From Anaerolineales bacterium (GTDB taxonomy: Bacteria > Chloroflexota > Anaerolineae > Anaerolineales > Villigracilaceae): a DNA stretch of 11,330 bases. The notes beneath the pieces were generated by a model. It was not told the origin of the DNA. It did no database searches and saw nothing but the letters and a program-made list of their open reading frames with translations. Position numbers and translations under genes: made by a program. Positions 5,767 through 11,330 of the stretch are shown in pieces. The stretch lies in assembly GCA_015489255.1 (NCBI GenBank), contig WGAD01000032.1, forward strand, positions 1 to 11,330, given 5' to 3'. Each line of letters opens with the position of its first letter. Position 1 is the first letter of the stretch.

Positions 5767-6985
5767 CGGATGATTCAGCCTCCACAATCAGGGGAATTTC
5801 TCCATCCGCCACCTGCGCCCGCAGGCGCAGCCCGGGGGACACCTCTCCCCGGCTGGACACCAGCCTGCCGTCCTCGGCCCGGGTGAGAAGGGCGTAACCG
5901 CGCTGCAACACCGCCTGCGGGTTCAGGCCATGCAGGCGTTCCGCCAGGGACGCCCAGCGCAAGCGTTCATCGTGCAGGCGGGAGGCGACCAGGGCATCCA
6001 GGCGGGCCGCCAGGTGATCGGCCTGCAAGCGGCCTTCGCGCAATTGACGGGCAGGTGCGACCGCCTGCAAGCGCAGTAGCCAGCGTTCCAGCGCGGCCAG
6101 GCGGTCGCGCAGCCCGGTTTGCGCCGCCTGGCGCAGCCGCCGCTCCGCCTCCTCCAGGGCTGTCCGCAGCTCCTCCAGCGTGATCGGCGTCGCCAGTTCC
6201 GCCGCGGCAGTGGGCGTGGGCGCCCGTCGATCGGCGGCGAAATCCGTCAGGGTGAAGTCCGTCTCGTGGCCGACACCCGAAACGACCGGCACCGGCGAAG
6301 CCGCAACCGTCCGCACGACCAATTCATCGTTGAACGCCATCAAGTCTTCCAGCGAACCGCCGCCGCGCGCAATGAGGATCACGTCTACCTCGCCGCGGGT
6401 CATCAAGCGCGCCAGCGCCTTCACCAGCGATTGAGGCGCCTCCGCGCCCTGTACCAACGCAGGAGATAACACCACTTCTGCCAAAGGGTAACGGCGGCGC
6501 AAGGTGTTGAGAATATCTTGCAAGGCGGCGCCGGTGGCCGAAGTAACCACGCCGATCCGCCGCGGGAGGCGCGGCAGCGGCCGCTTGCGCGCCGGCTCGA
6601 ACAGCCCTTCCGCTTCCAGTTGCGCTTTGAGCCGCAAGAAAGTTTCGTACAGATCGCCTTCGCCCAGTAAACGCACCGCATCGACGTAAAATTGATAGCG
6701 ACCGCCGGCTTCATATACATCCACCGAGCCGCGGGCCTCGATCTGCAAGCCATTGCGCAACGTCAGCGGCAAACGAGCCGCCTGACTGCGCCAGATGACG
6801 CAATTCAGCGCCGCGCCGGCGTCTTTCAGGGTAAAATAAAGGTGTCCTGAGCGCGGGCGCGACAGGTTCGATACCTCCCCGCGCACCCACAAACCGCGCA
6901 AGTCTGGATCGGCGGTCAGCAAATCGCGCACCCGCCTCGTCAGTTCGGTCACCGTCCAGGTGGTTTCGAAGAAACTGGATTGCAT
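5759..6985 (-). CDS. xseA: Exodeoxyribonuclease VII large subunit XseA (408 aa)
   Basis: XseA is the catalytic subunit of exonuclease VII. The N-terminal OB-fold (about 8-107) contains GLWVRGEVSNLSRPRSGHLYFTLKD (31-55), and the catalytic domain follows. Key family motifs are PRRIGVVTSATGAALQDI (141-158), RGGGSLEDLMAFNDE (207-221), SGVGHETDFTLTDFAADRRAPTPTAAAE (236-263) and, after a charged coiled coil (about 267-350), the C-terminal HGLNPQAVLQRGYALLT (352-368). The length is near the usual 400-460 residues. It begins an operon with xseB (8-nt overlap) and a yuiD-like gene. The start lies only six bases after a good -10 element and has no ribosome site, so the mRNA is probably leaderless. The reading is secure. 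Confidence 0.96.
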   Translation of the reverse strand: MQSSFFETTWTVTELTRRVRDLLTADPDLRGLWVRGEVSNLSRPRSGHLYFTLKDAGAALNCVIWRSQAARLPLTLRNGLQIEARGSVDVYEAGGRYQFYVDAVRLLGEGDLYETFLRLKAQLEAEGLFEPARKRPLPRLPRRIGVVTSATGAALQDILNTLRRRYPLAEVVLSPALVQGAEAPQSLVKALARLMTRGEVDVILIARGGGSLEDLMAFNDELVVRTVAASPVPVVSGVGHETDFTLTDFAADRRAPTPTAAAELATPITLEELRTALEEAERRLRQAAQTGLRDRLAALERWLLRLQAVAPARQLREGRLQADHLAARLDALVASRLHDERLRWASLAERLHGLNPQAVLQRGYALLTRAEDGRLVSSRGEVSPGLRLRAQVADGEIPLIVEAESSDD

Positions 6986-6988
6986 GGT

Positions 6989-7017
6989 TTGAGCATATCA
7001 ACATTACAGGCTTAAGT
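6989..7017 (+). promoter_or_regulatory. Possible promoter of the HIT gene
   Basis: TTGAGC (6989-6994), a 17-base spacer and TTAAGT (7012-7017) stand six bases before the HIT start codon. The -35 is a fair match and the -10 a poor one (three of six). It overlaps the divergent xseA promoter. There is no Shine-Dalgarno sequence before the HIT ATG, so a leaderless transcript is the simplest reading. Confidence 0.3.
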
Positions 7018-7020
7018 CAA
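6992..7020 (-). promoter_or_regulatory. Sigma70-type promoter of xseA-xseB-yuiD-like operon
   Basis: Read leftward, TTGACT (complement of 7015-7020), a 17-base spacer and TATGCT (complement of 6992-6997) match the -35 and -10 consensus at 5/6 and 4/6. The ATG of xseA begins seven bases after the -10, where transcription itself would be expected to start. Confidence 0.7.
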
Positions 7021-7023
7021 CTT

Positions 7024-7545
7024 ATGAACTACCTCTGGTCACCCTGGCGTATGGATTACATCAAAAACCACATGAAATCGGAGGGCTGCGTGTTTTGCAC
7101 AGCCGCCTCGCTGCCCGACTCGCCGAAGAACCTGATCGTACATCGCGGCGAGTACAGCTTTGTCATCCTCAACCGCTACCCCTACACCAGCGGGCATCTG
7201 ATGGTCGTCCCTTACGCCCACGTAGACACCCTGGAAGCCCTCCCGGCTGCCGCCCGCGCTGAAATGATGGAACTGGTCACCCGCGCGATGGGCGTGCTCC
7301 GCGGGCTGTACCATCCGCAGGCCTTCAACGTCGGCGCCAACATCGGCGCAGCCGCCGGCGCTGGCATCGCCGAGCATGTGCACATGCACATCGTCCCGCG
7401 CTGGTCGGGCGATACGAACTTCATGTCCACCCTGGCAGAAACCCGCGTGCTGCCCGAAGCCCTGGATGAGACCTTCGCCCGCGTCCAGGCGGCCTGGCCG
7501 CGAGGCGCGGCTCCGGCCCCGCCGGCAGGTCGCCCAAAAGAATAA
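7024..7545 (+). CDS. HIT-family protein, Ap4A phosphorylase/hydrolase-like (173 aa)
   Basis: HIT proteins bind nucleotides and cleave or transfer nucleoside phosphates. Members opening with LWSPWRMDYI are usually annotated as ATP adenylyltransferase or diadenosine tetraphosphate phosphorylase, as in mycobacteria; the exact substrate is not provable here. Visible features are a CVFC zinc-type pair (C22, C25), NRYPYTSGHLMVVPYAH (50-66), NVGANIGAAAGAGIAEH (102-118) and the histidine triad HVHMHIVPRW (118-127), with H120 or H122 as the likely nucleophile. The tail from about 160 (GAAPAPPAGRPKE) is low-complexity. The gene diverges from xseA across 38 bp and lacks a ribosome site. It is followed by a leader region and terminator before the thiolase. 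Confidence 0.9.
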   Translation: MNYLWSPWRMDYIKNHMKSEGCVFCTAASLPDSPKNLIVHRGEYSFVILNRYPYTSGHLMVVPYAHVDTLEALPAAARAEMMELVTRAMGVLRGLYHPQAFNVGANIGAAAGAGIAEHVHMHIVPRWSGDTNFMSTLAETRVLPEALDETFARVQAAWPRGAAPAPPAGRPKE

Positions 7546-7574
7546 TGCACATTTTTCACAATTTGCAGTAAAAT
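7546..7574 (+). promoter_or_regulatory. Possible promoter of the thiolase-hbd operon
   Basis: TGCACA (7546-7551) and TAAAAT (7569-7574) are separated by 17 bases and match the -35 and -10 consensus at 4/6 and 5/6. They start directly after the HIT stop, in an AT-rich stretch unlike the surrounding coding DNA. A start near 7581 would fall within the palindrome that follows and give a leader of about 125 nt. Confidence 0.35.
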
Positions 7575-7576
7575 AA

Positions 7577-7591
7577 AGGGCATGATGCCCT
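7577..7591. promoter_or_regulatory. 15-bp palindrome, candidate operator
   Basis: AGGGCATGATGCCCT is a perfect 7-bp inverted repeat around a single central base. A one-base centre suits a dimeric DNA-binding protein better than an RNA hairpin. It lies three bases after a possible -10 box and over the expected transcription start, a common repressor position. No regulator gene is visible in the window. Confidence 0.4.
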
Positions 7592-7618
7592 ATGTTCTCC
7601 CTCGCCGCAAGTGGACAT

Positions 7619-7663
7619 AAAAATCTTCCGTCGGGTCGTCTCTGGCCGTCGGAAGATTTTTTT
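7619..7663 (+). terminator. Strong intrinsic terminator or attenuator before the thiolase
   Basis: The arms AAAAATCTTCCG (7619-7630) and CGGAAGATTTTT (7650-7661) form a perfect 12-bp stem. Beyond a T-T mismatch, CGG and CCG add three more pairs around an 11-nt loop. The T-run continues to 7663, and the A-run on the left arm makes it usable in both directions. It can end the HIT transcript, but it also lies 44 bases before the thiolase start, in what may be that operon's leader. A smaller hairpin, CGGCAG (7666-7671) with CTGCCG (7678-7683), follows it. Confidence 0.85.
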
Positions 7664-7707
7664 ATCGGCAGTTGCCGCTGCCGCACACCCTCAAAGGAGG
7701 AGCACTC

Positions 7708-8913
7708 ATGAGCAAAAAGACCCACCCTCTCATCCTGAGCGCCGCCCGCACGCCCATTGGACGCTTCCAAGGCGGGTTGAGCAGCGTGCCGGCCACCCGG
7801 CTGGGCGCAATCGCCGTCCGCGAGGCCGTTCAACGCGCCGGGCTGCCCGATCTGGCCGCCATCGACGAAGTGCTGATGGGCAACGTCATCCAGGCCGGCA
7901 ACGGCCAGGCGCCCGCCCGTCAAGCGGCGATCTGGGGCGGCATACCGGCCACCGTCGGCGCTGTGACCATCAACAAAGTTTGCGGATCCGGCCTGAAGAC
8001 CGTGATGCTGGCCGCCCAGGGCATCCGCGCCGGAGACGGCCAGCTCTACGTGGCCGGTGGCATGGAAAACATGAGCGCAGCGCCCTACCTCGTTCATGGA
8101 CGCCGCGGCGAACTGCGCTTCGGCCATGCCAAACTCACCGACGCCCTCTTGCACGACGGTCTTTGGGACCCCTTCGAAGACTGGGCCATGGGCGATGCCG
8201 CCGAATTCATCGCCCGCGAGTACAACGTCACCCGCGAAGCGATGGATGAATTCGCCTACCAGAGCCACATGAAAGCCATTGCCGCCATCGACGAGGGACG
8301 CTTCGCCGAGGAAATCGTCCCCGTGGAGGTGAAAGGGCGCAAGGGCAAAATCAACGTGGTGGACACCGACGAAGGCCCTCGCCGCGATACCTCGCTGGAA
8401 AGCCTGGCCCGTCTGCGCCCGGCCTTCCAAAAAGATGGCCGTGTGACCGCCGGCAACGCCCCCAGCCTGAACGATGGCGCCGCCGCCGTCGTCGTCGCCA
8501 GCGAAGCCTACGCCGAAGCCCACGGCCTCGAGGCCATGGCCCGCATCGTTGGCTACGCCCAGGCGGCGGAAGAACCCAAATACCTCTTCCGCGCTCCAGC
8601 CAAAGCCTTCCCCATCCTGCTGGAAAAAGTCGGCTGGACGATGGACGATGTGGACTTGATCGAACTCAACGAAGCCTTCGCCGCCCAGGTGCTGGCCGAC
8701 GGCTACATCTTGCAAGAAAGCATCGGTTGGGATTGGGATAAAGTCAACGTCAACGGCGGGGCGATCGCCCTCGGTCACCCCATTGGCGCCAGCGGCACGC
8801 GCGTGCTCGTCACCCTGCTCTATGCGCTCAAGCAGCGCGGCCTCAAGCGGGGCGTGGCCGGCCTTTGCCTGGGCGGCGCCGAAGCCGTGATGATGGCAGT
8901 GGAACTCCTGTAA
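7708..8913 (+). CDS. Thiolase, probable acetyl-CoA C-acetyltransferase (401 aa)
   Basis: Thiolases join two acyl-CoAs by Claisen condensation or cleave 3-ketoacyl-CoA. With a 3-hydroxybutyryl-CoA dehydrogenase 18 bases downstream, acetoacetyl-CoA formation from two acetyl-CoA is the likely direction, but beta-oxidation is possible. Catalytic residues are all visible: the nucleophile C92 in NKVCGSG, the NEAFA motif (321-325), H357 in GHPIGASG and C387 in LCLGGAEAV. Other family marks are SAARTPIGRFQGGL (11-24), GGMENMS (118-124) and a TAGNAPSLNDGAAA stretch (247-260). The ATG at 7708 is chosen because AAAGGAGG (7693-7700) stands seven bases before it; a TTG 36 bases upstream would add twelve unlikely residues. 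The exact chain-length preference cannot be told from sequence. Confidence 0.93.
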   Translation: MSKKTHPLILSAARTPIGRFQGGLSSVPATRLGAIAVREAVQRAGLPDLAAIDEVLMGNVIQAGNGQAPARQAAIWGGIPATVGAVTINKVCGSGLKTVMLAAQGIRAGDGQLYVAGGMENMSAAPYLVHGRRGELRFGHAKLTDALLHDGLWDPFEDWAMGDAAEFIAREYNVTREAMDEFAYQSHMKAIAAIDEGRFAEEIVPVEVKGRKGKINVVDTDEGPRRDTSLESLARLRPAFQKDGRVTAGNAPSLNDGAAAVVVASEAYAEAHGLEAMARIVGYAQAAEEPKYLFRAPAKAFPILLEKVGWTMDDVDLIELNEAFAAQVLADGYILQESIGWDWDKVNVNGGAIALGHPIGASGTRVLVTLLYALKQRGLKRGVAGLCLGGAEAVMMAVELL

Positions 8914-8931
8914 AGACAGGGAGAACAAACG

Positions 8932-9783
8932 ATGAACATCCAGAAAATCTTCGTCATTGGCGCCGGCACGATGGGTCATGGCATCACCCAGGTTGCGGCC
9001 ACCTCCGGCTACCAGGTGACCTGCATGGACATCTCCGCCGAGCAGCTGGAACGCGCCCGCGCCAGCATCGCCAAATCGATCGCCAAACTGCACAGCAAAG
9101 GGAAGTTGAACGATGAACAAAAGGCCGCCGCCGAGGCGATCCGCTTCGTCCAGACGATGGACGGAATTGAGGAGGCCGATCTGATCATCGAAGCGGCGAC
9201 CGAAAACCCGCAGGTCAAGCTGGACATCTTCCGCCAGATGGACGCCCGCGCCCGGCCCGAGGCCATCCTCGCCAGCAACACCTCCTCTATCAGCATCACC
9301 AAGATCGCCTCGGTCACCCGGCGGCCAGAAAAGGTGATCGGGATGCACTTCATGAACCCGGTGCCCCTGATGAGCCTGGTGGAGGTCATCCGCGGCCTGG
9401 CGACCGACGACGCCACCCGCGACGCTGTTTTCCAGGTCTGCGAAACGATGGGCAAGGTGCCCGTTGAGGCCAACGACGCCCCCGGGTTCATCTCCAACCG
9501 TATCCTCTGCCCGATGATCAACGAGGCCGTCTTCGCCCTGCAAGAAGGGGTGGGCACCAAAGAAGCCATCGATCAGGTGATGAAACTGGGCATGAATCAC
9601 CCCATGGGGCCGCTGGCCCTGGCCGATCTGATTGGCCTGGACGTGGTGCTTTTCATCATGGAGGTGCTGCAACGCGACCTGGGCGAGGACAAATACCGCC
9701 CGGCCCCGCTGCTGCGCAAAATGGTCGATGCCGGCTGGCTGGGACGCAAAACCGGCAAAGGCTTCTACGATTACAGTCAGTGA
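8932..9783 (+). CDS. hbd: 3-hydroxybutyryl-CoA dehydrogenase (283 aa)
   Basis: This enzyme interconverts acetoacetyl-CoA and 3-hydroxybutyryl-CoA with NAD(P)(H) and belongs to the short single-domain 3-hydroxyacyl-CoA dehydrogenases, not the large FadB-type fusion. The Rossmann motif GAGTMG (10-15) with D33 at the end of the second strand points to NAD(H). Catalytic positions are S118 in SNTSS, H139 in [10 protein letters not shown]151 and N189 in GFISNR. The C-terminal domain (about 184-283) has the usual [17 protein letters not shown] motif (221-237) and [11 protein letters not shown] end. An AGGGAG ribosome site lies eight bases before the ATG. It forms a two-gene unit with the thiolase. 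No crotonase, acyl-CoA dehydrogenase or PHA synthase is in the window, so the next step (crotonyl-CoA or polymer) is unknown. Confidence 0.95.
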   Translation: MNIQKIFVIGAGTMGHGITQVAATSGYQVTCMDISAEQLERARASIAKSIAKLHSKGKLNDEQKAAAEAIRFVQTMDGIEEADLIIEAATENPQVKLDIFRQMDARARPEAILASNTSSISITKIASVTRRPEKVIGMHFMNPVPLMSLVEVIRGLATDDATRDAVFQVCETMGKVPVEANDAPGFISNRILCPMINEAVFALQEGVGTKEAIDQVMKLGMNHPMGPLALADLIGLDVVLFIMEVLQRDLGEDKYRPAPLLRKMVDAGWLGRKTGKGFYDYSQ

Positions 9784-9803
9784 AACCGCCCTCAACGCCA
9801 CAC

Positions 9804-9836
9804 GCGCCCGCGAAATGCGGGCGCTTTCTTTATTTT
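9804..9836 (+). terminator. Rho-independent terminator of the thiolase-hbd operon
   Basis: GCGCCCGC (9804-9811) and GCGGGCGC (9817-9824) form a perfect 8-bp GC stem with loop GAAAT, followed at once by TTTCTTTATTTT (9825-9836). It begins 20 bases after the hbd stop and is a textbook intrinsic terminator. Confidence 0.92.
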
Positions 9837-9843
9837 CCGGTCC

Positions 9844-9884
9844 AAAAAAACGGGCAGCGGCGGTCAGGCCAAAAAAGCCGCTGC
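9844..9884 (-). terminator. Rho-independent terminator of the MEMO-family gene
   Basis: Read leftward, GCAGCGGC (complement of 9877-9884) pairs with GCCGCTGC (complement of 9854-9861) across a 15-nt loop, then CCG and seven T (complement of 9844-9850) follow. The first arm encodes the last residues of the MEMO-family protein, and its stop codon lies in the loop. Confidence 0.85.
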
Positions 9885-10694
9885 GCCATACCCCACCACG
9901 GCGCCTTCGTCTCCGGTGACCGCCGCCGAGGTGGCATAACGCAACACCTGCGCCCGCGTCGCGCCCAGCGCCCGGGCCGCCCACATCACCGCCGCCAGTG
10001 CGCCCAGGCCGCAGGCCTCGCCTCGCCCGGCGAGGACCGTCTCGTAAAGCGCTGTCGGAGAAAAGGCAGCGACCGCTTGCAGCATAGCGCCGTCCAGGCG
10101 CTCAGCCAGCGCCTGAGGGTGGTAATGCGAGAGATCCGTACTCGCCACCAGCAAGGCCTGACGCCCGCGCAGGGTCTCCGCCAACGCCGTTCCCAGGGCG
10201 GAGGCCGTGCGCTCGTCCTGGGCGCGCACCATCACCGGCAACAGGCGAAAATCGCCCGCCAGTGCGCGTTGCAAAAACGGCAATTCGATTTCCAGCGCAT
10301 GTTCCGGGTCGTTGCGCACCGGCGTTAGGCCCAAACCCTGGCAGCGCAGGGCGGCATCCAGATCTGCCACCGCCCCGGCGTCCACGGCCACGTTCCCCAA
10401 GGGGGTGCGGTAGGCCTCGTGCCCGCTGGTGAGCAAGGGCGCCGTGTGGGGGTGGTGCATGGGCGCAATCACCGCCACCAGCGGAGGCTGCCAGCCACGC
10501 ACAGCGGCAAAGGCATACCCGGCCACCGCGCCCGAATAACGATGCCCGGCGTGTGGCGCCATCAGGCCGACTACCCGTCCCGCCAGAGCAGGGAGATCGG
10601 CGGCATCCAGGAAAGCGTCCACGCGGCGCGCCAGCTCGCGCGGGCGGCCAGCATACCAGGTTCCGGCAATCGGAGAGGGACGAAGATCCAGCAT
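9864..10694 (-). CDS. MEMO-family protein, AmmeMemoRadiSam system protein B (276 aa)
   Basis: MEMO proteins have an alpha/beta fold related to LigB-type extradiol dioxygenases. In bacteria and archaea they are usually labelled AmmeMemoRadiSam system protein B, alongside an AMMECR1 protein and a radical SAM protein; the reaction is unknown to me. The metal-site residues correspond to human MEMO1 H49, H81 and C244: here H48 in APHAGHRYSG, H80 or H81 in APMHHPHTAPL, and C228 in EACGLG. Also conserved are EHALEIELPFLQ (131-142) and STDLSHYH (185-192). The tyrosine usual after PHAG is histidine here. The start at 10694 follows an AAGGAG ribosome site; the frame is open far upstream, but that part lies inside the NUDIX gene in another frame. 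Neither partner gene of the system is in the window. Confidence 0.9.
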   Translation of the reverse strand: MLDLRPSPIAGTWYAGRPRELARRVDAFLDAADLPALAGRVVGLMAPHAGHRYSGAVAGYAFAAVRGWQPPLVAVIAPMHHPHTAPLLTSGHEAYRTPLGNVAVDAGAVADLDAALRCQGLGLTPVRNDPEHALEIELPFLQRALAGDFRLLPVMVRAQDERTASALGTALAETLRGRQALLVASTDLSHYHPQALAERLDGAMLQAVAAFSPTALYETVLAGRGEACGLGALAAVMWAARALGATRAQVLRYATSAAVTGDEGAVVGYGAAAFLA

Positions 10695-10732
10695 GTGGCA
10701 CTCCTTTGCAGGGTGGACGCAACCGTCCGGCG

Positions 10733-11236
10733 TCAACCGGCCTGGAAACGCTGCAAAACCCGGTGTGTGGCCGGAAACGCCAGCGGCGGCAAATCGGTGA
10801 GTGCAAACCAGCCTGCGTCGCGGGCGTCGTCGGCGGCTTGCAACCGCCCGCCCAGGCGTTTTGCCAAATACACCAGCACCAGGTCGGCGCCTCGCGGATG
10901 ACTGCGTCCGGCGATCACATCCAGCAAATCCACCACTTGCACCCGCAAACCGGTTTCTTCGGCGCATTCGCGTTCGGCGGCGCGCGCCGGGTCTTCTTGT
11001 GCGTCCACGAAACCGGCGGGCAAGGCCCACAATCCGGTGAAAGGCGGGTATTTGCGTTGCACAAGCAAGACCTGCCCCTCCTGAAGGACCAGCGTCGCCG
11101 CCGCAACTTTCGGATCTGGGAAATACGTCCAGCCGCAGGCCGGACAAGAGGGGCGCATACGACCGGCCACCGGGCGTTGTTGCAAGGCCGCGCCGCAGTG
11201 CAAACAAAAACGGGCCTCCTGTTCAAAGGTTCGCAT
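10733..11236 (-). CDS. NUDIX hydrolase with N-terminal zinc ribbon (167 aa)
   Basis: NUDIX enzymes cleave nucleoside diphosphates linked to another group. The N-terminus has a four-cysteine zinc ribbon (C11, C14, C31, C34). The NUDIX box is complete from residue 75 to 97: G75, E81, then RECAEETGL, fitting G-x5-E-x7-RE-U-x-EE-x-G-U exactly. A zinc ribbon before a NUDIX domain is also seen in NudC-type NAD(H) pyrophosphatases, but the SQPWPFP motif that marks NudC after the box is absent. An ADP-ribose-like or other nucleotide substrate is therefore more likely, though unproven. The ATG at 11236 has GGAGG seven bases upstream; a TTG one codon earlier is the only near alternative. The gene overlaps the upstream membrane protein by 14 bases and is 38 bases before the MEMO-family gene, so the three probably form one operon. 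Confidence 0.93.
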   Translation of the reverse strand: MRTFEQEARFCLHCGAALQQRPVAGRMRPSCPACGWTYFPDPKVAAATLVLQEGQVLLVQRKYPPFTGLWALPAGFVDAQEDPARAAERECAEETGLRVQVVDLLDVIAGRSHPRGADLVLVYLAKRLGGRLQAADDARDAGWFALTDLPPLAFPATHRVLQRFQAG

Positions 11237-11330
11237 CAAACCGCCTCCAGGCGCGCCGGCGCAGATACCAGGACAACCCGCCGAAGAAGACCGCGGCAGC
11301 CAACAACCCCCACCGGCCCCACGGCAACGG
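11223..11330 (-). CDS. C-terminus of a membrane protein (partial, 35 residues)
   Basis: A frame open from the window edge on the minus strand ends with TGA at 11225-11223. It reads from PLPWGRWG through a hydrophobic stretch LLAAAVFFGGLSWYL (residues 9-23) into the basic tail RRRAWRRFDANL. This has the form of a last transmembrane helix with a positively charged cytoplasmic end. The stop lies 14 bases inside the NUDIX gene, a normal operon overlap, and the NUDIX ribosome site lies within this frame. The rest of the protein is outside the window, so no function can be given. Confidence 0.6.
   Translation of the reverse strand, partial: PLPWGRWGLLAAAVFFGGLSWYLRRRAWRRFDANL

Noticed and set aside
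6830..6842. TAAAATAAAGG occurs both here inside xseA and at 7569-7579 before the thiolase, suggesting a repeated control element
   Set aside because: The copy in xseA is explained by conserved OB-fold codons on the other strand; two copies of a short AT-rich word are not enough to claim a repeat family.
7039..9984. A stop-free frame of 981 codons on the minus strand, antisense to the HIT, thiolase and hbd genes
   Set aside because: It crosses both intergenic regions and two terminators, its composition is His/Gly/Asp/Ala-rich without family motifs, and all three + strand genes carry intact catalytic motifs. GC-rich codon bias explains such shadow frames.
10715..10728. Small hairpin GGACG-CAAC-CGTCC between the NUDIX and MEMO-family genes
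   Set aside because: A 5-bp stem without a T-tract in a 38-base gap is too weak to call a terminator or processing site.
10695..11207. In-frame upstream extension of the MEMO-family gene to 447 codons
   Set aside because: The extension is Arg/Ala-rich, lies inside the well-supported NUDIX gene in another frame, and the ATG at 10694 has its own AAGGAG site and the usual family start.

Overview
The window looks like ordinary chromosomal DNA from a GC-rich, free-living bacterium. The gene set and protein styles suggest Chloroflexota, perhaps the Anaerolineae: YebC, RuvC, RuvA and MurJ in one run, a YuiD-type membrane protein behind XseA/XseB, a HIT protein opening with LWSPWRMDYI, and a MEMO-type AmmeMemoRadiSam protein B. 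The lineage call is inference from protein character. No rRNA, tRNA, CRISPR array, insertion sequence or phage gene is visible.

Layout. (1) Positions 1-1171 (+): the tail of an upstream gene, coupled by an ATGA overlap to a GNAT-like acyltransferase of the YghO type. (2) Positions 1289-4754 (+): an extended -10 promoter drives yebC, ruvC, ruvA and murJ, with a 4-nt gap and then two ATGA overlaps. These cover a translation/transcription factor, Holliday-junction processing (ruvB is not here) and lipid II export. Hairpins follow murJ. (3) Positions 4808-6985 (-): a convergent block read xseA, xseB, yuiD-like gene, then a small 71-aa protein that has its own -10 box inside a hairpin loop. (4) Positions 6986-7023: a 38-bp divergent intergenic region from which xseA (-) and a HIT-family nucleotide hydrolase/phosphorylase (+) leave, both probably leaderless. 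(5) Positions 7546-9783 (+): a 162-nt leader with a palindrome and a strong terminator hairpin, then a thiolase and a 3-hydroxybutyryl-CoA dehydrogenase. Together these two enzymes turn two acetyl-CoA into 3-hydroxybutyryl-CoA, or run the last steps of beta-oxidation in reverse order. (6) Positions 9784-9884: two terminators in opposite directions. (7) Positions 9864-11330 (-): the C-terminus of a membrane protein, a zinc-ribbon NUDIX hydrolase and a MEMO-family protein, read in that order.

I found no clearly new multi-gene system. The points most worth a second look are the terminator in the thiolase leader, which has no recognisable promoter after it; the loss in MurJ of most of the cavity charges known to matter in E. 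coli; the leaderless divergent promoters; and the promoter nested in a terminator-like hairpin.
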